A DNA stretch of 64,000 nucleotides, taken from Cupriavidus malaysiensis. Its GTDB lineage: Bacteria > Pseudomonadota > Gammaproteobacteria > Burkholderiales > Burkholderiaceae. The translations under genes were made by a program, and so were the position numbers. The DNA is taken from contig NZ_CP017755.1 of NCBI RefSeq assembly GCF_001854325.1, positions 2,046,001-2,110,000 on the forward strand, given 5' to 3'. This document shows positions 33,414 through 41,118 of this stretch, one piece after another. Below the pieces are notes generated by a model. It was not told the origin of the DNA. It was given only the letters and a program-made list of their open reading frames with translations, and made no database searches. The number at the start of each line of letters is the position of its first letter. Position 1 is the first letter of the stretch.

Positions 33414-34262
33414 TCAGGGCAGCGGAAAGATCGCGTTGATCTGGCCGGTACCCGAACTGGTGAAGTAGTCGGTGACGATCTCCACCGGCTTGTCATAGGC
33501 GTCCCAGCCCAGCAGCCCCAGCAGCATCGCCGTGTCGTGCATGCCGCCCTCGCCCACGCACAGCTCGTTGTACTCGGGCAGCATGCGGCAGAAGGTGGCC
33601 CAGTCGCCCTGCTTCCACAGCTCGACCACGCGCAGGTCGACCTGCTTGTAGAACTCGCGGCTGATCTGGTGGATGCTCTCTTCCGGGCTGTTGTTGTCGT
33701 TGAAGCGGTGCGACAGCGAGCCGCTGGCGAGAAAGGCCACGTTGGCATCGCTCTTCTCGATGGCCTCGCGCAGCGCGACGCCGAAGCGGCGGCTCTCGTC
33801 GAGCTGGTGCCAGGCGCACCAGCCGGCGATGGAGACCACCTTGAAATGCTGGTCGCCGTTCATGTAGCGCATCGGCACCAGGGTGCCGTACTCAAGCTCC
33901 AGGCTGCCGATCTCGTGCGCACGCGTCATCACGCCGTGCTCGCACGCGGTCTGGGCGATCAGGCGGCCCAGCTCCGGGTTGCCCGCATAGGCATAGGCCA
34001 TGTCCTTGATGAAGTGGGGCAGCTCGTTGCTGGTGTAGATGCCCTCGAAGCGCGCGTTGCAGTTGACGTGGTAGCCGGCGTTGACCAGCCAGTGCACGTC
34101 GGACACCACGATGGTGTCGACGCCCAGCTCGCGGCAGCGGCGGCCGATCTCCCGGTGCCCGGCGATGGCCGCCGCGCGGCAGCCGTGGTGCTTGCCGGGC
34201 AGCTCCGACAGGTACATCGACGGTACATGCGTGATCTTGGCGGCCAGCGAAAGCTTGCCCAT
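33414..34262 (-). CDS. hpaD: HpaD, 3,4-dihydroxyphenylacetate 2,3-dioxygenase
   Basis: A 282-residue extradiol dioxygenase of the class III (LigB-like) fold. It opens the ring of homoprotocatechuate to 5-carboxymethyl-2-hydroxymuconic semialdehyde using Fe(II). The family blocks MYLSELPGKHHGCR, VVSDVHWLVNAGYHVN, HFIKDMAYAYAGNPELG and FLASGSLSHRFN supply the expected histidines. It follows hpaE after a 243-bp gap filled with repeats, longer than other gaps in the operon. Confidence 0.93.
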   Translation of the reverse strand: MGKLSLAAKITHVPSMYLSELPGKHHGCRAAAIAGHREIGRRCRELGVDTIVVSDVHWLVNAGYHVNCNARFEGIYTSNELPHFIKDMAYAYAGNPELGRLIAQTACEHGVMTRAHEIGSLELEYGTLVPMRYMNGDQHFKVVSIAGWCAWHQLDESRRFGVALREAIEKSDANVAFLASGSLSHRFNDNNSPEESIHQISREFYKQVDLRVVELWKQGDWATFCRMLPEYNELCVGEGGMHDTAMLLGLLGWDAYDKPVEIVTDYFTSSGTGQINAIFPLP

Positions 34263-34353
34263 GGTCTTGTCTCCTTCCTGTGGCGCCGTGCCTGCCGGCC
34301 TGCGCCTTGTCTGCCTTGCTTGCCGGGTTCCGGCCAGAGCGATGGCCCTTATC

Positions 34354-34395
34354 CTTCCTGCTGCCTGCTTCCTGCTTCCTGCTTCCTGCTGCCTG
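34354..34395 (+). repeat. 7-bp tandem repeat, six units
   Basis: CTTCCTG/CTGCCTG units run head to tail in the hpaE-hpaD gap, directly beside a REP-like hairpin. Confidence 0.85.
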
Positions 34396-34440
34396 CTCCC
34401 CTCTCGCGCCCGCGGGAGAGCGGTCGGGGGTGAGGGCCGG
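34396..34440. repeat. REP-like hairpin element, copy 3
   Basis: CTCTCGCGCCCGCGGGAGAG (34401-34420) is a hairpin of the same CTCTCCC/GGGAGAG kind as the elements near phnE and at 40184, with a G-rich tail. It splits the hpa operon between hpaE and hpaD. Confidence 0.65.
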
Positions 34441-34505
34441 CATTCGGCAGTACGACGGCGTTCACCTCATGCCAGCGCCTGCCCACTGCCCATTCCCCCC
34501 GGCCC

Positions 34506-35966
34506 TCATACCCCCCACTTGGGGATATGGTGGCTGCCCATCGAAATACACACGTTCTTCACCTCGGCAAACACTTCGAAGCTGTACTCGCCCCCCTCGC
34601 GCCCGGTGCCGGATTCCTTGGTGCCGCCGAAGGGCTGGCGCAGGTCGCGCACATTCTGGCTGTTGACGAAGACCATGCCGGCCTCGATGCCGCGTGCCAG
34701 GCGGTGCACCTTGCCCACGTCCCGGGTCCAGATATAGGAGGCCAGGCCGTAGCTGGTGTCGTTGGCCTGCGCCAGGCCGTCTTCCTCGTCCTTGAACGGG
34801 ATCAGGCAGGCCACGGGCCCGAAGATCTCTTCCTGCGCCACGCGCATGCGGTTGTCGACGTCGGCCAGCACCGTCGGGCGCACGAAGTTGCCGTGTTTCA
34901 GGTGCGCGGGCAGGCCTTCGGGCAGTTCGGGGCCGCCGGCCAGGATGCGCGCGCCTTCCTGTTCGCCCAGACGGATGTAGCCGGTCACCTTTTCCCAATG
35001 CTGGCGCGTGATCATCGCGCCGACATGGGTCTGCGGGTCGGTCGGGTCGCCCACGCGCAGGCGCGCGGCGCGCTCGGCAAACTGGCGCACGAATTCGTCG
35101 TAGACGGTCTCCTGCACGAAGATGCGCGAGCCGGCGGTACAGCGCTCGCCGTTGATCGAGAAGATGGTGAACAGGGCCGCGTCGAGCGCGCGCTCGAGGT
35201 CGGCGTCGTCGAACACCAGCACCGGCGACTTGCCGCCCAGTTCCATCGAGAACTTCTTCAGGCCGGCGCGCTCGATGATGCGCTTGCCGGTGACGGTGCC
35301 GCCGGTGAAGGAAACCGCGCGCACGTCCGGATGGCGCACCAGCGCGTCGCCGGCCGTGGCGCCCAGGCCCTGCACCACGTTGAGCACGCCGGGCGGCACG
35401 CCGGCTTCCAGCGCCAGCATGCCGAGCTGGTCGGCGGTGAGCGGCGACAGCTCGGACATCTTCAGCACGGCGGTATTGCCCAGCGCCAGGCAGGGCGCGA
35501 CCTTCCAGGTGGCCGTCATGAAGGGCACGTTCCACGGCGAGATCAGCGCGCACACGCCGACCGGCTGGTAGAGCGTGTAGTTGAGCATCTGGTCGTCGAC
35601 CGGATAGGTGCGCCCGTTCATCTGCACGCACACCTCGGCGAAGAAGTTGAAGTTCTCGGAAGCGCGCGGGATCAGCTGCTTGCTGGTCTGCGCGATGGGC
35701 AGGCCGGTGTCCTGCGTTTCCAGCGCCGCCAGCTGCGGCACGTTCTGCGCGATCAGCTCGCCGAGCCGGCGCATGATGCGCGCGCGTTCCTTGGCCGGTG
35801 TGTTGGCCCACTTGGGAAAGGCCGCCTTGGCCGCGGCGACGGCGGCGTCGATCTCCGCCTCGCCGCCCGCGGCGACCTCGGCGATGGCCTCGCCGGTGGC
35901 GGGGTTCCAGGTGGTGAAGCGGTCCTTGCTGTCGACCTGCTTGCCATCGATCCAGTGCTTGATCAT
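34506..35966 (-). CDS. hpaE: HpaE, 5-carboxymethyl-2-hydroxymuconic semialdehyde dehydrogenase
   Basis: A 486-residue NAD-dependent aldehyde dehydrogenase of the homoprotocatechuate pathway. It has LISPWNVPFMTATWKVAPCL, FTGGTVTGKRIIERAG, the general base in MELGGKSPVLVF and the catalytic Cys in NGERCTAGSRIFVQE. The C-terminus KNVCISMGSHHIPKWGV matches HpaE. AAGGAG precedes ATG 35966. It lies 57 bp after hpaG2. Confidence 0.94.
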   Translation of the reverse strand: MIKHWIDGKQVDSKDRFTTWNPATGEAIAEVAAGGEAEIDAAVAAAKAAFPKWANTPAKERARIMRRLGELIAQNVPQLAALETQDTGLPIAQTSKQLIPRASENFNFFAEVCVQMNGRTYPVDDQMLNYTLYQPVGVCALISPWNVPFMTATWKVAPCLALGNTAVLKMSELSPLTADQLGMLALEAGVPPGVLNVVQGLGATAGDALVRHPDVRAVSFTGGTVTGKRIIERAGLKKFSMELGGKSPVLVFDDADLERALDAALFTIFSINGERCTAGSRIFVQETVYDEFVRQFAERAARLRVGDPTDPQTHVGAMITRQHWEKVTGYIRLGEQEGARILAGGPELPEGLPAHLKHGNFVRPTVLADVDNRMRVAQEEIFGPVACLIPFKDEEDGLAQANDTSYGLASYIWTRDVGKVHRLARGIEAGMVFVNSQNVRDLRQPFGGTKESGTGREGGEYSFEVFAEVKNVCISMGSHHIPKWGV

Positions 35967-36023
35967 CTCAGTCTCCTTGCTGCCGGCGCCCGGCAAGTAC
36001 GTGTGTCCGCTGCGCCCGTCGCT

Positions 36024-36788
36024 TCAGTCGGTGCTGCCGTATCCGCCCGCGGCGGCGATGGTGTTCACCAGCCGTCCGATGCCCTCGATCTCCGTGACGA
36101 CCTCGTCGCCGGGCTGCGTGTCGGCCAGCCCTTCCGGCGTGCCGGTGAGGATCATGTCGCCGGCTTCCAGCGTCATGAAGCTGCTCAGGTAGGCGATCAG
36201 CCACGGGATGCCGAAGATCATGTCGCGCGTCGAGCCCTCCTGCGTCAGCTTGCCGTTGACGGTGGTGCGCAGGGTCAGGTTCATCGGGTCGTCGATATCG
36301 TCGCGGTCCACCAGCCAGGGGCCCAGCGGCGTGCAGGTATCGCGGTTCTTCACCCGCAGGTTGGGACGGTAGTAGTTCTCGAGGTAGTCGCGGATGGCGT
36401 AGTCGTTGGCCACGGTGTAGCCGCGCACATAGTCATAGGCATCGGCTTCCTTGACGTGGCGCGCGGTGCGGCCGATCACCACCGCCAGCTCGCACTCGTA
36501 ATGCATGTACTTGACGCCGTCCGGGCGGATGGTGCGGCCGCGGTGGCCGATGAAGGTGCCCGGCCCCTTGAGGAAGACCAGCGGTTCCTCCGGTGCCTTG
36601 AAGGCCAGTTCCTTCGCGTGGTCGGCATAGTTCAGCCCCAGCGCGAAACTGGTGCGCGGCGCCACCGGCGGCAGCCACACCACCGCGTCCTCGGCCACTT
36701 CGCGGCCGTCGTCCAGCTTCAGCCGGCCCGCGCCGGCAGGCCGGGCACCGTGGACCAGGCCGTCATACGCAACGCGCGCGGTCTTCAT
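36024..36788 (-). CDS. hpaG2: HpaG2, 4-hydroxyphenylacetate degradation decarboxylase/isomerase subunit
   Basis: A 254-residue fumarylacetoacetate-hydrolase-fold protein, corresponding to the C-terminal half of the bifunctional HpaG, which decarboxylates 5-oxo-pent-3-ene-1,2,5-tricarboxylate. Metal-site blocks are YMHYECELAVVIGRTARHV, DYAIRDYLENYYRPN and GDMILTGTPEGLADTQPGDE. Its ATG overlaps the hpaG1 stop by four bases (ATGA), so the two halves are made together as separate chains. Confidence 0.92.
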   Translation of the reverse strand: MKTARVAYDGLVHGARPAGAGRLKLDDGREVAEDAVVWLPPVAPRTSFALGLNYADHAKELAFKAPEEPLVFLKGPGTFIGHRGRTIRPDGVKYMHYECELAVVIGRTARHVKEADAYDYVRGYTVANDYAIRDYLENYYRPNLRVKNRDTCTPLGPWLVDRDDIDDPMNLTLRTTVNGKLTQEGSTRDMIFGIPWLIAYLSSFMTLEAGDMILTGTPEGLADTQPGDEVVTEIEGIGRLVNTIAAAGGYGSTD

Positions 36789-37582
36789 GCTGCCTCCCCG
36801 CTACGGGCGGCCGCCACCACGCGGTGCTGCAGGCGGCCGACATGCTCGATCTCGATCTCCACCACGTCGCCGGCGCGCGCCAGCGGCGCGCCCTCCGGCA
36901 CGCCGGCCAGCAGCACGTCGCCGGCTTCCAGCGACATGAAGGCGCTGACTTCCGCCAGCAACTGCTCGACCGGACGGATCAGGTTGGATGTGTGGTTGCG
37001 CTGCCGCACCTCGCCGTTGATGCGCACCGAAAGCGCCAGCGCGCCGGCGTCGGCCACCGCCGCGCGGGGCGTGATCCAGGGGCCGATCGGGCAGTAGCCG
37101 TCGCGGCACTTGTGGCGCACCGCCGGACGGTAGTAGCTGGCGTGGGGCACGCTGACGTCGGACACCACGGTGTAGCCGGCAATGTAGTCGGCAGCGCGCG
37201 CCGCGTCGATGCGGGTGGCGCGCCGGCCGATCACGATGCCCAGCGCGGCGCCGATCTCGAGCGTCTCCGTGCCGGGCGCCAGTTCGACCTCGGCGAGGTG
37301 GCCGGCCAGGGTGTTGGCCGGCTTGAGGTACAGGATCGGCGCCGCCGGCGGCGCCTGGTAGGGCGCGGCGTGGACGCTGTCACCCAGGGCCGCCAGCGCG
37401 CCGCGGTAGTTCAGCAGCGCCCCGTAGACGGTGCCGGTCACCGCCGGCAGCCAGCGGAAGGCCGCCGGGTCCAGCGTGCGGCCGCCGTCCAGCGGCAGCC
37501 CGCTCGTTGCCTCCACCTCGGCGGTGGCCGGCTGGCCGCCGCGCACGGCGATCCGTGCCAGCCGCGTCATGCTTGCGCTCAT
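36785..37582 (-). CDS. hpaG1: HpaG1, 4-hydroxyphenylacetate degradation isomerase subunit
   Basis: A 265-residue FAH-fold protein, corresponding to the N-terminal half of HpaG and acting as the 2-hydroxyhepta-2,4-diene-1,7-dioate isomerase. Blocks include PILYLKPANTLAGHLAEVEL, LEIGAALGIVIGRRATRI, SVPHASYYRPAVRHKC and GDVLLAGVPEGAPLARAGD. AGAGGAG precedes ATG 37582. It is the first gene of the hpa operon; a palindrome at 37667-37684 upstream is a candidate operator. Confidence 0.9.
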   Translation of the reverse strand: MSASMTRLARIAVRGGQPATAEVEATSGLPLDGGRTLDPAAFRWLPAVTGTVYGALLNYRGALAALGDSVHAAPYQAPPAAPILYLKPANTLAGHLAEVELAPGTETLEIGAALGIVIGRRATRIDAARAADYIAGYTVVSDVSVPHASYYRPAVRHKCRDGYCPIGPWITPRAAVADAGALALSVRINGEVRQRNHTSNLIRPVEQLLAEVSAFMSLEAGDVLLAGVPEGAPLARAGDVVEIEIEHVGRLQHRVVAAARSGEAA

Positions 37583-37666
37583 GGTCTCCTCTCGCTCCCG
37601 ATGGACCGGTGCCGGCCGCGGGCGCCATGCCCGCGTGACCGACGCGCCGGTCTCGTGCTCACTCAT

Positions 37667-37684
37667 TGATTAACATGTTAATTA
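37667..37684. promoter_or_regulatory. palindromic operator upstream of the hpa operon
   Basis: ATTAACATGTTAAT (37669-37682) is a perfect 14-bp palindrome in an AT-rich patch 85 bp before hpaG1. AT-rich TTAAC/GTTAA palindromes suit MarR-type regulators such as HpaR, which represses hpa genes in enteric bacteria. No hpaR gene is in the window, so this is inference. Confidence 0.6.
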
Positions 37685-37784
37685 AAAAGACCGCTGCTTT
37701 CAAGCACCGTGTCTCGCGCCGGCGCCGGCACGCTCCAGCCTTGCGCCGATGGCCGCCGCCGTCACCCTACGTCACCTTACCGTG

Positions 37785-37818
37785 CTGTCATGGCGCTGTC
37801 ATCGACGCTCCGCACAAT
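37785..37818 (+). promoter_or_regulatory. strong Pho-box promoter of the LacI-ABC-phosphodiesterase operon
   Basis: CTGTCAT-GGCG-CTGTCAT (37785-37802) has both 7-bp arms identical to the Pho-box consensus with the correct 4-bp spacer. Ten nucleotides later CACAAT (37813-37818) can act as -10. Extra GTCA half-sites lie at 37761 and 37771. It is about 170 bp upstream of the LacI-family gene. Confidence 0.8.
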
Positions 37819-37922
37819 GCCGCCCAGACACGGTTGCCGGTGCATCGACGCGCCTGGATGACGCAGCGCAACATGCGCGCATACCGTGACGGGCCTTGAC
37901 GCCCGCTTTTTTTCGACTGAAA

Positions 37923-37936
37923 TGAAAACGTTTTCA
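37923..37936. promoter_or_regulatory. LacI-family operator
   Basis: TGAAAACGTTTTCA is a perfect 14-bp palindrome with the central CG typical of LacI/GalR operators. It lies 36 bp before the LacI-family gene and downstream of the Pho-box promoter, so the repressor could act as a roadblock and regulate its own operon. Confidence 0.75.
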
Positions 37937-37971
37937 AACCTGCCGGCACGCCGCCTGCAAGCAGCCCGCCG

Positions 37972-39123
37972 ATGACGCAAGACGATGCCCCGCTTCCCGG
38001 CGCCGCGACCCTGGCCGATGTCGCCGAGGCCGCACGCGTGTCGCTGGCCACGGCCTCGCGCGTGTTCAGCAGCCCGGCGCTGGTACGCGACGCCACCGCC
38101 CAGCGCGTGCTCGACGCCGCCCGCACGCTGCGCTTCCGCCCCAACCTGCTGGGCAGCAAGCTGCGCGCGCAGCGCACCCGCATGATCGGCGTGATGCTGC
38201 CGACGCTGGAGAACGCGGTTTTCGCCGAGTGCTGGCATGGCATCGAAGAGGCCGCGCTGGCGGCCGGGTATTCGCTGATGCTGGTGACCAGCGGCTACCG
38301 GCCGGAGCGCGAACGCGAGCGCGTCGAGTACCTGCTGCGCCACCGCGTCGACGGCATGGTGCTGACCGTGGCGGACGCCGCCCGCAGCGCCGTGCTCGAC
38401 CAGCTCGACACGGAAGACATCCCCTACGTGCTGGCCTACAACCAGGCCGGGCCGCGCGGGCGGCGCCACTCGGTCTCGGTGGACAACCGCGCCAGCGCCT
38501 GCGCCGGTGTACAGGCCCTGCTGGCCGCCGGGCACCGGCGCATCGCCGTGGTGTCGGGCGCCTTCATCGCCTCCGACCGTGCGCGCCAGCGCTTCGCCGG
38601 CTACCAGGACGCCATGCGTGCGCAGGGCCTCGCGCCCGCCCCCGCGCTGTGCCTGCCCTCGCACACGGCCAGCAACGCGGACCAGCTGGCGGCGCTGATG
38701 GCGGGCCCCGGAGCGCCCACCGCGCTGTTCTGTACCAATGACCTGCTGGCCATCGGCGTGATCTCCGACCTGCGCCGCCTGGGCCTGCGCGTGCCGGCCG
38801 ATGTCTCGGTGCTCGGCTACGACGGCATCGCGCTGGGCACGGCGGTCGAGCCCGCGCTGGCCACCGTGGCGCAGCCCAGCGGCGAGATCGGCGCGCAGGC
38901 CATCGCGCGCCTGCTGGCCCGGCTCGAACCTGGCGCCGCACCCGCCGGCGCACGCGTGACGCTGCTGGCGCATGCGCTGCGCCCGGGCGGCACCATCGGC
39001 GCGCCGCCGGGTGACGCTGCCGCAGCCGGTGCCGATGCCATAGTCCCCGACGCTTCATCCGACGCTGCGCCCGCAGCCCTTTCCGACGCTGTCCCCCCCG
39101 CAGTCCAACCAAGGAGTTCCTGA
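37972..39123 (+). CDS. LacI-family transcriptional regulator
   Basis: A 383-residue regulator with the LacI helix-turn-helix TLADVAEAARVSLATASRVF and hinge helix (residues 10-65). A periplasmic-binding-protein-like domain follows (GVMLPTLENAVFAECWHGIE, VDGMVLTVADAARS, TALFCTNDLLAIGVISDLRR, VLGYDGIALG). The last 40 residues are low-complexity Ala/Pro/Asp sequence. Its stop overlaps the start of the binding-protein gene (TGATG). It probably represses the operon until a ligand is imported, with Pho control layered above it. Confidence 0.92.
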   Translation: MTQDDAPLPGAATLADVAEAARVSLATASRVFSSPALVRDATAQRVLDAARTLRFRPNLLGSKLRAQRTRMIGVMLPTLENAVFAECWHGIEEAALAAGYSLMLVTSGYRPERERERVEYLLRHRVDGMVLTVADAARSAVLDQLDTEDIPYVLAYNQAGPRGRRHSVSVDNRASACAGVQALLAAGHRRIAVVSGAFIASDRARQRFAGYQDAMRAQGLAPAPALCLPSHTASNADQLAALMAGPGAPTALFCTNDLLAIGVISDLRRLGLRVPADVSVLGYDGIALGTAVEPALATVAQPSGEIGAQAIARLLARLEPGAAPAGARVTLLAHALRPGGTIGAPPGDAAAAGADAIVPDASSDAAPAALSDAVPPAVQPRSS

Positions 39124-40142
39124 TGCATCCGATTCGTTCCTGGCGCCGCGGCCTGCGCGCGATCGCACTGGCCCTCGGCACCGCCGCGCTCAGCCATGCC
39201 GCCGCCGCCCAGACCGCGATCTGCTACAACTGCCCGCCCGAATGGGCCGACTGGGCCGCGCAGATCCGCGCCATCAAGGACAAGACCGGCGTCACCGTGC
39301 CGTTCGACAACAAGAACTCCGGCCAGTCGCTGGCGCAACTGGTGGCCGAGAAGGCCAGCCCGGTCGCCGACGTGGTCTACTACGGCGTGACCTTCGGCAT
39401 CCAGGCCCGCAAGGACGGCGTCACCGCCGCCTACAAGCCGGCCCACTGGGCCGACATTCCCGACGGCCTCAAGGACCCGCAGGGCAACTGGTTCGCCATC
39501 CACTCGGGCACCATGGGCTTCATGGTCAATGTCGACGCGCTGCGCGGCAAGCCGGTGCCGCAGTCGTGGGCCGACCTGCTCAAGCCCGAGTACAAGGGCC
39601 TGGTCGGCTATCTCGACCCCGCCAGCGCCTTCGTCGGCTACGTCGGCGCGGTGGCCGTCAACCAGGCGCTGGGCGGCACCCTGGACAACTTCGGCCCGGC
39701 CTTCAAGTACTTCAAGGACCTGCAGAAGAACCAGCCCATCGTGCCCAAGCAGACCGCCTACGCGCGCGTGCTGTCGGGCGAGATCCCCATCCTGCTGGAC
39801 TACGACTTCAACGCCTACCGGGCGCGCTACAAGGACCACGCCAACGTCGCCTTCGTCATTCCGAAGGAAGGCTCGGTGGTGGTGCCTTATGTGATGAGCC
39901 TGGTCAACAAGGCTCCGCATGAAGCCGAGGGCCGCAAGGTGCTCGACTTCGTGCTGTCCGACGCCGGCCAGGCGCTGTGGGCCAATGCCTACCTGCGGCC
40001 GGTGCGCGGCACCATGCCCAAGGACGTGCAGGCGCGCTTCCTGCCGGCCGCCGACTACGCGCGCGCCAGGACGGTGGACTACGGCAAGATGGCCGAGGTG
40101 CAGAAAGCCTTCAGCGACCAGTATTTGAAGGAGGTGCGCTGA
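39123..40142 (+). CDS. ABC transporter periplasmic substrate-binding protein
   Basis: A 339-residue secreted binding protein. The signal peptide (ALALGTAALSHAAAA) is followed by a mature N-terminus with an unusual cysteine pair, AICYNCPPEWADWAAQ. The fold is that of the iron/spermidine/organophosphate receptor group (SGQSLAQLVAEKASPVADVV, SGTMGFMVNVDAL, FDNKN, YLRPVRGTMPKDVQ). It belongs to the importer encoded by the next three genes. The Pho box and the phosphodiesterase at the end of the operon point to an organic phosphate ligand; the ligand itself is not shown. Confidence 0.88.
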   Translation: MHPIRSWRRGLRAIALALGTAALSHAAAAQTAICYNCPPEWADWAAQIRAIKDKTGVTVPFDNKNSGQSLAQLVAEKASPVADVVYYGVTFGIQARKDGVTAAYKPAHWADIPDGLKDPQGNWFAIHSGTMGFMVNVDALRGKPVPQSWADLLKPEYKGLVGYLDPASAFVGYVGAVAVNQALGGTLDNFGPAFKYFKDLQKNQPIVPKQTAYARVLSGEIPILLDYDFNAYRARYKDHANVAFVIPKEGSVVVPYVMSLVNKAPHEAEGRKVLDFVLSDAGQALWANAYLRPVRGTMPKDVQARFLPAADYARARTVDYGKMAEVQKAFSDQYLKEVR

Positions 40143-40183
40143 GGGCGGGGCAGGCGTGATCGCACCATCCCCGCGATAGTTTG

Positions 40184-40214
40184 CTCCCCTCTCCCACAGC
40201 GTGGGAGAGGGGAG
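40184..40214. repeat. REP-like hairpin element, copy 4
   Basis: CTCCCCTCTCCCAC, loop AGC, exact 14-bp complement. It lies in the 147-bp gap between the binding-protein and first permease genes and could lower readthrough into the permease genes. Confidence 0.8.
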
Positions 40215-40289
40215 ACAACCCAGCGCGGAGTTCGTGCCCGCGCCCATGCCCACTCAGCGGCCATCGAAACCACGACTCCCACCCAAGCC

Positions 40290-41108
40290 ATGCCACGCCG
40301 CCCCCCGCTCCTCTTCCTCTTCGCCCTGCCCGCGCTGGTCGTCTTCGCGGCCTTCTTCTGCCTGCCGATGGCCAGGCTGCTCGCCGTCAGCGTCGGCGGC
40401 GAACAGGGCGCCGGCGTCTACTGGACCATGCTCAGCAGCCCGCGCTACCTGCACAGCCTGCTGGTGACCGTGCTGCTGTCCGGCACGGTGACGCTGGCCA
40501 CGCTGCTGATCGCCGGCGTGGCCGGCACCTTCCTGCAGCGCCACCCGGTGCCGGGCAAGCCGGTGCTGGTCGCCATGCTGACCTTTCCGCTGGCCTTCCC
40601 GGGCGTGGTGATCGGCTTCATGGTGATCATGCTGGGCGGCCGCAACGGCCTGCTGGCGGCGCTCGGCGACCAGCTGGCCGGCGAGCGCTGGACCTTCGCC
40701 TACGGCCTGGCCGGCCTGTTCGTCGGCTATCTGTACTTCTCCATCCCGCGCGTGATCCTCACCGTGATGGCGGCGGTGGAGAAGCTCGACCCCTCGCTGG
40801 AAGAGGCGGCGCGCTCGCTCGGCGCCGGCCCCTGGGGCGTGGTGCGCGACGTCATGCTGCCCGCGCTGATGCCGGCGCTGGTGTCGAGCGGCGCGATCTG
40901 CTTCGCCACCAGCATGGGCGCCTTCGGCACGGCCTTCACGCTGGCCACCCAGCTCGACGTGCTGCCGCTCACCATCTACAACGAGTTCACCAACTACGCC
41001 AATTTCGGCATGGCCGCCGCGCTGTCGGTGCTGTTGGGCGCGGTCACCTGGGCCCTGCTGGCGCTGGCGCGCTGGTTCTCGGGCGACGCCGTGGCCGCCA
41101 CCGCCTAG
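40290..41108 (+). CDS. ABC transporter permease (first)
   Basis: A 272-residue inner-membrane permease with about six membrane segments, beginning FLFALPALVVFAAFFCLPMA. The EAA loop is EEAARSLGAGPWGVVRDVMLP at about 170-190. It belongs to the same transporter type as iron(III), polyamine or 2-aminoethylphosphonate permeases. No clear ribosome binding site precedes the ATG; the family-like N-terminus supports the start. Confidence 0.88.
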   Translation: MPRRPPLLFLFALPALVVFAAFFCLPMARLLAVSVGGEQGAGVYWTMLSSPRYLHSLLVTVLLSGTVTLATLLIAGVAGTFLQRHPVPGKPVLVAMLTFPLAFPGVVIGFMVIMLGGRNGLLAALGDQLAGERWTFAYGLAGLFVGYLYFSIPRVILTVMAAVEKLDPSLEEAARSLGAGPWGVVRDVMLPALMPALVSSGAICFATSMGAFGTAFTLATQLDVLPLTIYNEFTNYANFGMAAALSVLLGAVTWALLALARWFSGDAVAATA

Positions 41109-41118
41109 GAGACCGCCT

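Noticed and set aside
34354..34395. CRISPR-like array
   Set aside because: Units are 7 bp with no spacers; a simple tandem repeat. No CRISPR array was found anywhere in the window.
34527..37097. Plus-strand open frame of 856 codons across hpaE and hpaG
   Set aside because: Antisense shadow of clearly conserved hpa genes; no recognisable domain.
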